Shown here: positions 16,351-24,231 of the stretch, piece by piece | How the letters are laid out: each line of letters opens with the position of its first letter | Numbering within the stretch: the stretch's first letter is position 1 | Origin: Candidatus Flexicrinis affinis | GTDB lineage: Bacteria; Chloroflexota; Anaerolineae; Aggregatilineales; Phototrophicaceae | Assembly: GCA_016716525.1 (NCBI GenBank) | Contig: JADJWE010000001.1 | Coordinates: forward strand, 434,001-498,000 | Direction: 5' to 3' | Length of the DNA stretch: 64,000 bases | Program-made: the position numbers and the translations under genes | The notes under the pieces: model-generated | What the model saw: the letters and a program-made list of their open reading frames with translations, nothing else | Database searches by the model: none | Told to the model about the DNA's origin: nothing

Positions 16351-19300
16351 CTACCCGCGCCAGCCCGGCGCTGCCGCGTCTGGCACCGGAAGCACGTCCG
16401 GTACCGGCAGCGTTGTGCTGCGCGCCGACGTATCGAAGCCGATAAGCTCGATGTCGTCGACCCAGTACTTGCCAGCGCCGGTCCCGAGTTTGATCTGAAT
16501 CTTCATGTCGATCGGTGTGCCGGTCGTGACCAACGATACCGTTTGCAGGACGTAGTCGTACGTACCTGTCGGCACGAAGATCTTGAGCTTATCCTTCGTC
16601 CCTTCGACGTGATCGATTATGAGCGCGATCTGGCCGTCGCCCACGAGGTTGTTGGCGCGTATAAAGGCGCTCATCTCGACTGTGTCACCGAGATCGAAGT
16701 TGATGAACGCGAAGCCTTGCGTGGCCTTCGACGTAAGCGTGGCTTGACCTCTCACTTGCAGCGAGCACTCGCCAGAGTTTGCGAACAACTTGTCGGCCGT
16801 CCCGTCGCCGTCCTTGTCCTTATTGCACTTGCGCTTGGCGTTGGACGATGCGGTCGCATCCCAGCTGTCTGCCCTGGTCAGCGTCAGGCCCGGGATCTCG
16901 AAGCCGGCGTTCTGCAGGAAGAACTCAGGCGGACTCACCGGGTTGACCGTGAGCGAGACGGTCGCAACGTTCGAGTCGACCGTGCCGTCGTTGGCGTGAT
17001 ACGTGAAGCTGTCCGGCCCGAGGTAGTCGGCGTTTGGCGTGTAGGTGAAGCTGCCGTTCGGGTTGAGCGTCAGCGAACCGTTCGCCGGACCGATGTCCAA
17101 CACCACCGTGAGCGAGTTCCCGTCGACATCGCTGTCGTTGACCAGCACGCCCGGTGCTGCGATGACCAACGCCGTGTCCTCGCTCGCCGTGTAGCTGTCG
17201 TCAACCGCCACCGGCGCGTCGTTGACCGGGTTGACGGTAATCGACACGGTGGCGACGTTCGACTGAAGCGAGCCATCGCTGGCGCGGTAGGTGAAGCTGT
17301 CCGGCCCGTTGTAGTTGGCGTTCGGCGTATAGGTGAAGCCGCCGTCGGCGTTGAGCGCGAGCGAACCGTGGATCGGATTGGCTACCACTGCGGCCGACAG
17401 CGCACTGTTCTCGACATCGGTGTCGTTGCCCAGCACGCCCGGCGCCGCGACGATCAACGGTGTGTCTTCGTCCGTCGCGTACGCATCGGCGCCAGCCGTC
17501 GGCGCATCGTTCACCGCGTTGACCGTGATACTGACCGTCGCGATGTTCGACGTGAACGTGCCGTTGTCTGCACGATAGGTGAAGCTGTCCGGCCCGTTGT
17601 AGTTGGTGCTCGGCGTGTAGGTGAAGCTGCCGTTCAGGTTGAGCGTCAGTCCACCGTGTGCCGGGCCGGAGACGAGGATCGCCGTGAGTGGCAGTCCGTC
17701 GCCGTCGACGTCATTGCCGAGTACGCCCGGAGCCGTCACGTTCAACACCGTGTCCTCGTTGGTCGAGTACGAGTCGTTGTTCGCATCCGGGATTTCGGTC
17801 GCATTGCCGACCGAGATGAACACGGTAGCGACGTTCGACTGCAGCGATCCATCGGTGGCCCGGTAGGTGAAGCTGTCCGAACCGTTGAAGTCAGGCAGGG
17901 GCGTGTAGGTGAACCCACCCGTGATCGTCAGCGTTAGCGAACCGAACGACGGTGGAGCAACGAGCTGTACCGTAAGCGAGTTGCCGTCGACATCGCTGTC
18001 GTTGGTCAGCACGCCCGGGTTCGGTTCGATCAGCGTGGTGTCTTCCGTCATCGAGTACGAGTCGTCCACAGCCACCGGCGCATCGTTGATCGGGTTGACC
18101 GTGATGGTCACCGTAGCGATGTTCGATTGCAGCTGGCCATCGCTTGCACGATAGGTGAAGCTGTCCGAGCCGTTGTAGTTGGCGTTCGGCGTGTAGGTGA
18201 AGCTCCCGTTCGGGTTGAGCGTGAGCGACCCATGCGCCGGACCCGTAGCCAAGACCGCCGTTAGCGCCGACCCTTCGATGTCGCTGTCGTTGCCGAGCAC
18301 GCCCGGCGCGGTGACGTTGAGCGCGGTGTCCTCATCCGTCGAGTAGCTGTTGTTGACAGCGACTGGCGGATCGTTGACCGCGTTCACGGTGATGTTGACC
18401 GTAGCGACGTTCGAGTTAAGCACGCCGTCGTTGGCGCGGTAGCTGAAGCTGTCCGAGCCGTTGTAGTCGGCGTTCGGCGTGTAAGTGAAGCTGCCGTTCG
18501 GGTTGAGCGTGAGCGATCCGTGCGCGGGACCGGTCGACAGGATGGCTGTCAGCGGGTTGCCGTCGACATCGGTGTCATTGCCCAGCACGCCCGGCGCCGC
18601 GATGTTGAGCGCTGTGTCCTCGTTGGTCGTGTAGCTGTTGTTGACAGCCACTGGTGCGTCGTTGACCGGGTCGATCGTGATGGTCACCGTCGCGACGTTC
18701 GAGTCGGCAGCACCGTCGTTGGCGCGGTATGTGAAGCTGTCCGAGCCGTTGTAGTTGGCACTTGGCGTGTAGGTGAAGCTGCCATCCGGGTTGAGCGTGA
18801 GCGACCCGTGGGCAGGACCGGAGACCAACGCGGCATTCAACGGATTGCCGTCGATGTCGCTGTCGTTGGTCAGCACGCCCACCGCGGGTACGGTGAGTGC
18901 CGTATCTTCATTGGTCGTGTAGCCATCGTTGACGGCCACCGGCGGGTCGTTGACCGGATCAACGGTGATCGACACAGTTGCGACCGGCGAGTTGACGGAA
19001 CCGTCGTTGGCGCGGTATGTGAAGCTGTCCGAGCCGTTGAAGTCGGCGTTCGGCGTGTAGGTGAAGCTGCCGTTCGGGTTCAGCGTGAGTGACCCGTGGG
19101 CGGGTCCGGCGGCCAACACGGCGGACAGCGGGTTACCGTCAATGTCGGTGTCATTGCCGAGCACGCCCGGCGCGGCGATGCTGAGCTGCGTGTCCTCGTC
19201 AGTCGCGTAACTGTCGGCAACGGCAACCGGCGCATCGTTGACCGGATTGACCGTGATCGTGACGGTTGCGACGTTCGACAGCAGCGAGCCATCGCTTGCG

Positions 19301-22300
19301 CGGTAGGTGAAGCTGTCCGGCCCGTTGTAGTTGCTGTTCGGCGTATACGTGAAGCCGCCGTTTGCATTAAGGCTCAACGTACCGTTCGTCGTCGTGGCGA
19401 CCAACTGCGCTGTCAGGGTGCTGCCTTCGACATCGTTGTCGTTGGCAAGGATACCCGGCGCGGCGATGGTGAGCACGGCATCCTCGTTGACGTTGTACCC
19501 GTTGTTCTGTGCCACCGGCGCATCGTTCACCGGGTTGACCGTGATTGCAACGGTAGCAACGTTGGAGGTCAGCAACCCGTCGCTTGCCACATAGGTGAAG
19601 CTGTCCGGCCCGTTGTAGTTGGCGTTCGGCGTATAGGTGAAGCTGCCGTTCGGGTTGAGCGTCAGGCTGCCGTGATCCGGCGTATCGACGACCTGTGCCG
19701 TCAGCGGATCAAGGTCGACATCGCTGTCGTTGCCCAACACACCCGGTACAAGTACGGTCAGTACGACATCCTCGTTCGTCGAGTAGCTGTCATCCACCGC
19801 GACCGGCGCATCATTTACACCACCGATCGAGATCGTCACCGTGGCGATGTTCGAGTTGACGGTGCCGTCGTTGGCGCGGTAAGTGAAGGTGTCGACGCCG
19901 AGGTAGTCGGTGTCCGGCGTGTACGTGAAGCTGCCGTCGGAGTTAAGCAGCAGCGTGCCGTTCGACGTAGTGGAGACCAGGACCGCGGTCAGCAGATCGA
20001 GATCGACATCGGTGTCGTTGCCGAGCACGCCCGTAGCCGGGACGATCAGCGCGACATCTTCATCTGTGCTGTACCCGTCATTGACTGCGATCGGGGCGTC
20101 GTTCACCGGGTTGACCGTGATCGTCACCGTCGCCACGTTGGAGTCCGCCACGCTGTCGCTGGCCACGTAGGTGAAGCTGTCGGAGCCATTGAAGTTGGCG
20201 TTCGGCGTATAGGTGAAGCTGCCGTCGGTGTTCAGTGTCAGCCCGCCGTTGTTCGGCGCATCGACCACCTGCGCGGTCAATGGCGACGCTTCCGTATCGC
20301 TGTCGTTGCCCAGTACGCCCGACGCGGGGATGTTGAGCACGACATCTTCATCGGTTGAGTAGCTGTCGTCCACGGCGACCGGCGCATCGTTGACCGCATT
20401 CACCGTGATGGTGACGGTCGCGATGTTCGAGTCGGCCGTACCGTCGTTGGCGCGGTACGTGAAGCTGTCGGAGCCGTTGAAGTTGGCGTTCGGCGTGTAG
20501 ATGAAGCTGCCGTCGGCGTTTACGGTAACGGTACCGCTGGACGGATCGGTGACCTTGATTGCGGTCAGCGGGTTGCCGTCGATGTCGGTGTCGTTGTCGA
20601 GAACACCCAGAGCGGCGACGTTAAGCGCCACGTCTTCGTCGGTCGAGTAGGCATCACTTACGGCCACCGGCGCGTCGTTGACCGGGTTGACCGTGATCGT
20701 CACCGTCGCGATGTTCGAGTTGGCGATGCCGTCGTTGGCGCGGTAGGTGAAGTTCACGCTGCCATTGAAGTTCGCTGCCGGCGTGTAGGTGAAACTGCCG
20801 TCAGGATTAAGCAACAGCGATCCACTTGCCGGGCCAGTGACGAGAACCGCGGTCAACGGGTTGCCGTCGACATCGCTGTCATTGGTGAGTACACCATCGG
20901 CCGGGACGTTGAGCGCCACGTCCTCATCGGTCGTATAGGCATCGCCCACCGCGACCGGCGCATCGTTGACCGGGTTGACGGTGATCGTCACCGTTGCGAT
21001 GTTCGAGTCGGCGGTGCCGTCGTTGGCGCTGTAGGTGAAGCTGTCCGAGCCGTTGAAGTTCGCGTTCGGCGTGTAGGTAAAGCTGCCGTCCGAGTTGAGG
21101 TTCAGAACACCGTTGGTCGGGCCGGTAGCGAGCACCGCAGTCAGCGGATCGAGGTCGATGTCCGTGTCGTTGGCGAGGATACCCGGCGCATCGACGCTGA
21201 TTACGGCGTCTTCGTTGACGTTGTATCCATTATTCACAGCCACCGGGGCATCGTTGACCGGGTTGACCGTGATCGACACCGTCGCGATGTTCGACAGCAG
21301 CGTGCCGTCGCTGGCGCGGTAGGTGAAGCTGTCCGAGCCGTTGAAGTTCGCGGCCGGCGTGTAGGTGAAGGCGCCGTCTGCATTGAGGCTCAACGTACCG
21401 TTCGTCGTCGTGGCGACCAACTGCGCTGTCAGGGCGCTGCCTTCGACATCGGTGTCGTTGGCAAGGATACCCGGCGCAGCGATGTTGAGCACGCCATCCT
21501 CGTTGACGTTGTACCCGTTGTCGGCAGCCACCGGCGCATCGTTGACCGGGTTGACGGTGATCGTCACCGTCGCGACGTTCGAGTCGACGGCGCCGTCGTT
21601 GGCGCGGTAGGTGAAGCTGTCCGAGCCGTTGAAGTTCGCGGCCGGGGTGTAGGTGAAGCTGCCGTTCGCGTTCAGCGTCAAGACACCGTTGGTTGGCCCA
21701 ACGGCCAGCAGCGCGTTCAGCGGATTGCCGTCAGCGTCGCTGTCATTGGTGAGTACACCATCCGCCGGAACGTTGAGAACCACGTCCTCATCGGTCGCAT
21801 AGGCATCGTTCACGGCCACCGGGGCATCGTTAGCCGGGTTGACCGTGATCGTCACCGTCGCGACGTTCGAGTCGGCGGTGCCGTCGTTGGCGCGGTAGGT
21901 GAAGCTATCCGAGCCATTGAAGTTCGCGGCCGGCGTATAGGTGAAGCTTCCGTTGGCGTTCAAGGTCAGCAGACCGTTGGTCGGTCCATCCACGAGCGCC
22001 GCGGTCAGGAGGTTGCCGTCGACATCGGTGTCGTTGACGAGCACGCCCGTCGCGACGTTGACGATCAGCGCCACGTCCTCATTCGTCGCGTAGCTATCGT
22101 CTACCGCGACCGGCGCATCGTTGACGGGGTTAACCGTGATCGTCACCGTTGCAGGGGCCGCCGAGTTTGCCGTGCCGTCGTTGGCAAGATACGTGAACGT
22201 GTCGGTGCCGTTGAAGTTCGCGGCCGGCGTGTAGGTGAAGCCACCGTTTGTGCTGAGGCTCAACGTGCCGTTCGACGTCGTGGCGACCAACTGCGCTGTC

Positions 22301-24153
22301 AGGGCGCTGCCTTCGACATCGGTGTCGTTGGCGAGCACGCCCGTCGCGACGTTGACGACCAGCCCCACGTCCTCATTGGTCGAGTAGCTGTCATCCACAG
22401 CGACAGGGGCGTCGTTGACCGGATTGACCGTGATCGTCACTGTCGCGACGTTCGAGTCGGCGGTTCCGTCGTTAGCGCGGTAGGTGAAGCTATCGCTGCC
22501 GTTGAAGTGGGCGGCCGGCGTGTAGGTGAAGCTGCCATCGCTGTTGAACGTGACGGCGCCATTGGCCGGGTCGCTGACCTTGACTGCGGTGAGCGGATCC
22601 GTCTCCACGTCGGTGTCGTTGGCGAGCACACCGGTACCGATGTCGACAACCAGCGCCACGTCCTCATTGGTCGAGTAGCTGTCGTCGACAGCGACCGGCG
22701 CGTCGTTAACCGGGTTGACCGTGATGGTCACCGTTGCGACGTTCGACAGCAGCGTGCCGTCGCTCGCGCGGTAGGTGAACGTGTCACTGCCGTTGAAGTT
22801 CGCTGCCGGCGTGTAGGTGAAACTACCGTCAGTGTTGAGGTTCAGGATACCGTTGATCGGCCCAACTTCAAGCACAGCAGACAGCGTATCGAGGTCGACA
22901 TCGGTGTCATTGACGAGCACGCCCGTCGCGACGTTGACGACCAGCGCCGCGTCCTCGTTGGTCGAGTAGCTGTCATCCACGGCGACCGGCGCGTCGTTGA
23001 CTGCGCCGACGTTGATGGTCACTGTTGCGACGTTCGAGTCTAGCACGCTGTCGCTAGCATTATACGTGAAGCTGTCGGATCCATTGAACCCGGCGTTTGG
23101 CGTGTAGGTGAAGCTGCCATCGGCGGCAAGAGCCAGCGTACCGTTGGTGACATTGGTGACGAGCTCCGCGGTCAGCGTATCGAGGTCGACATCGCTGTCG
23201 TTGGCGAGCACACCCGTCGCGATATTGACGACCAGCGCCACGTCCTCATTGGTCGAGTAGCTGTCATCCACGGCGACTGGCGCGTCGTTGATCGGGTTGA
23301 CCGTAATGGTCACCGCTGCAGGAGTCGCTGAGTCTGACGTGCCGTCGTTGGCGAGATACGTGAACGTGTCGGTGCCATTGAAGTTGGCATTCGGCGTGTA
23401 GGTGAAGCTGCCGTCGGCGGCGAACAACAGCGTGCCGTTGGTGACGTTCGCGACGAGCACGGCCGTCAGCGGGTTGGTCTCCGCATCCGTGTCGTTGGCA
23501 AGCACACCGGTAGCGATGGCGACAACCAGCGGCGTGTCTTCGTCCGTCGAGTACGCATCGTCCACAGCCACCGGCGCATCGTTGATCGGGTTGACCGTGA
23601 TGGTCACGGTCACCACGTTGGAGTCCGCAAGCGTGTCATTCGCCTTGTAGGTGAACGAGTCAGTGCCGTTGTAGTCAGCGTTCGGCGTGTAGATGAAGCT
23701 GCCGTCGCTGTTGAGCGTGACAGCGCCATTGGCCGGGTCGCTGACCTTGATCGCGGTGAGCGGGTCGGTCTCCGTGTCGGTGTCGTTGCCGAGGACACCC
23801 GGAACAGCAACCGTCAGCGGCGTGTCTTCGTCCGTCGAGTAGCTGTCGTCCACGGCGACCGGCGCATCATTCACCGGGTTGACCGTGATGGTCACGGTCA
23901 CCACGTTGGAGTCCGCAAGCGTGTCATTCGCCTTGTAGGTGAACGAGTCAGTGCCGTTGTAGTCGGCGTTCGGCGTGTAGATGAAGCTGCCGTCGCTGTT
24001 GAGCGTGACAGCGCCGTTGGCCGGGTCGCTGACCTTGATCGCGGTGAGCGGGTCGGTCTCCGTGTCGGTGTCGTTCCCGAGCACGCCCGGAGCCGCCACG
24101 TTGAGCGGCGTGTCCTCGTCGGTCGAGTACGCGTCAGCAGTTGCGACCGGCAC
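16351..24153 (-). CDS. C-terminal part of split giant tandem-95 repeat surface protein (25 repeats plus jelly-roll-like domain)
   Basis: This 2600-residue frame consists of 25 Big_9/tandem-95 units of about 96 aa. Each has the pattern NDAPVAVDDSYST(D/N)ED, GVLxNDTDVDG, DGSFTYTPNANFNG and SNVATVTITVNP. The NDTDxDG loops look like calcium sites, as in cadherin-like adhesins. After the last repeat, about 190 residues (LQNAGFEIPG to LIGFD) resemble a carbohydrate-binding jelly roll. The protein ends in a proline-rich tail with no LPxTG, PEP-CTERM or membrane anchor. The apparent GTG start lies inside a repeat unit, with no Shine-Dalgarno or signal peptide, so this is not an independent gene. It is the continuation of the upstream ORF, cut off by a 53-bp insertion. 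Unless repaired or re-initiated it would not be secreted. Confidence 0.9.
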   Translation of the reverse strand: MPVATADAYSTDEDTPLNVAAPGVLGNDTDTETDPLTAIKVSDPANGAVTLNSDGSFIYTPNADYNGTDSFTYKANDTLADSNVVTVTITVNPVNDAPVAVDDSYSTDEDTPLTVAVPGVLGNDTDTETDPLTAIKVSDPANGAVTLNSDGSFIYTPNADYNGTDSFTYKANDTLADSNVVTVTITVNPINDAPVAVDDAYSTDEDTPLVVAIATGVLANDTDAETNPLTAVLVANVTNGTLLFAADGSFTYTPNANFNGTDTFTYLANDGTSDSATPAAVTITVNPINDAPVAVDDSYSTNEDVALVVNIATGVLANDSDVDLDTLTAELVTNVTNGTLALAADGSFTYTPNAGFNGSDSFTYNASDSVLDSNVATVTINVGAVNDAPVAVDDSYSTNEDAALVVNVATGVLVNDTDVDLDTLSAVLEVGPINGILNLNTDGSFTYTPAANFNGSDTFTYRASDGTLLSNVATVTITVNPVNDAPVAVDDSYSTNEDVALVVDIGTGVLANDTDVETDPLTAVKVSDPANGAVTFNSDGSFTYTPAAHFNGSDSFTYRANDGTADSNVATVTITVNPVNDAPVAVDDSYSTNEDVGLVVNVATGVLANDTDVEGSALTAQLVATTSNGTLSLSTNGGFTYTPAANFNGTDTFTYLANDGTANSAAPATVTITVNPVNDAPVAVDDSYATNEDVALIVNVATGVLVNDTDVDGNLLTAALVDGPTNGLLTLNANGSFTYTPAANFNGSDSFTYRANDGTADSNVATVTITVNPANDAPVAVNDAYATDEDVVLNVPADGVLTNDSDADGNPLNALLAVGPTNGVLTLNANGSFTYTPAANFNGSDSFTYRANDGAVDSNVATVTITVNPVNDAPVAADNGYNVNEDGVLNIAAPGILANDTDVEGSALTAQLVATTTNGTLSLNADGAFTYTPAANFNGSDSFTYRASDGTLLSNIATVSITVNPVNDAPVAVNNGYNVNEDAVISVDAPGILANDTDIDLDPLTAVLATGPTNGVLNLNSDGSFTYTPNANFNGSDSFTYSANDGTADSNIATVTITVNPVNDAPVAVGDAYTTDEDVALNVPADGVLTNDSDVDGNPLTAVLVTGPASGSLLLNPDGSFTYTPAANFNGSVNFTYRANDGIANSNIATVTITVNPVNDAPVAVSDAYSTDEDVALNVAALGVLDNDTDIDGNPLTAIKVTDPSSGTVTVNADGSFIYTPNANFNGSDSFTYRANDGTADSNIATVTITVNAVNDAPVAVDDSYSTDEDVVLNIPASGVLGNDSDTEASPLTAQVVDAPNNGGLTLNTDGSFTYTPNANFNGSDSFTYVASDSVADSNVATVTITVNPVNDAPIAVNDGYSTDEDVALIVPATGVLGNDTDVDLDLLTAVLVSTTSNGTLLLNSDGSFTYTPDTDYLGVDTFTYRANDGTVNSNIATVTISIGGVNDAPVAVDDSYSTNEDVVLTVLVPGVLGNDSDVDLDPLTAQVVDTPDHGSLTLNPNGSFTYTPNANYNGPDSFTYVASDGLLTSNVATVAITVNPVNDAPVAQNNGYNVNEDAVLTIAAPGILANDNDVEGSTLTAQLVATTTNGTLSLNANGGFTYTPNSNYNGPDSFTYRASDGSLLSNVATVTITVNPVNDAPVAVADSYATDEDTQLSIAAPGVLGNDTDIDGNPLSAVLAAGPAHGSLTLNPNGSFTYTPNADFNGSDSFTYRANDGSVNSPVATVSITVDPVNDPPVAVNDGYTTNEDTALTVPAVGVLTNDSDIDGNPLNAALVSGPAHGSLTLNPDGSFTYTPSANYNGSDSFTYRANDGAADSNVATVTITIDPVNDAPVAVNNSYTTNEDTALNIAAPGVLGNDTDVDGNPLTAILSTGPAHGSLTLNPNGSFTYTPNADYNGSDSFSYRANDGVLNSNVATVNITVNAVNDPPVAVNNSYSTDEDTALNVTAPGVLGNDSDIEGSALTAVLATGPAHGSLTLNPNGSFTYTPNANYNGSDSFTYRASDGQLQSNIATVTITVNPINDAPVAVDDSYSMTEDTTLIEPNPGVLTNDSDVDGNSLTVQLVAPPSFGSLTLTITGGFTYTPLPDFNGSDSFTYRATDGSLQSNVATVFISVGNATEIPDANNDSYSTNEDTVLNVTAPGVLGNDVDGDGLPLTAILVSGPAHGGLTLNLNGSFTYTPSTNYNGPDSFTYRADNGTFTSNIATVSITVNAVNDAPTAGADAYATDEDTPLIVAAPGVLGNDTDVENSALSAAVVANPIHGSLALNADGGFTYTPNANYNGPDSFTYRASDGSLQSNVATVSITVNPVNDAPVAVDDSYTASEDTALVIAAPGVLVNDSDVDGNSLTVVLDIGPANGSLTLNPNGSFTYTPNADYLGPDSFTYHANDGTVDSNVATVSLTVNPVSPPEFFLQNAGFEIPGLTLTRADSWDATASSNAKRKCNKDKDGDGTADKLFANSGECSLQVRGQATLTSKATQGFAFINFDLGDTVEMSAFIRANNLVGDGQIALIIDHVEGTKDKLKIFVPTGTYDYVLQTVSLVTTGTPIDMKIQIKLGTGAGKYWVDDIELIGFDTSARSTTLPVPDVLPVPDAAAPGWRG

Positions 24154-24231
24154 ATCGTTGATCGGGTTGACCGTGATGGTCAGCAGTTGTCGCCTGCCAC
24201 CGGCGCATCATTCACCGGGTTGACCGTGATG
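24133..24231 (-). repeat. Imperfect 46/53-bp tandem duplication that breaks the giant ORF
   Basis: Copy 1 (24133-24178, 46 bp) and copy 2 (24179-24231, 53 bp) both begin gtcagcagttg and end gggttgaccgtgatg. Copy 2 carries seven extra bases and creates the TGA at 24180-24182. Removing the 53 bp of copy 2 restores a unit boundary in the correct reading frame and fuses the two flanking ORFs. Confidence 0.85.

Noticed and set aside
16243..20358. Long plus-strand open frames (564, 420 and 190 aa) across the repeat array
   Set aside because: They are shadows of the tandem-95 repeats, low in complexity with repeated VDRVDRDGH-like motifs, and have no Shine-Dalgarno.
24153..24153. An independent gene start for the downstream tandem-95 ORF
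   Set aside because: The GTG lies inside a conserved repeat unit, with no Shine-Dalgarno or leader peptide; frame restoration by removing 53 bp explains it better.
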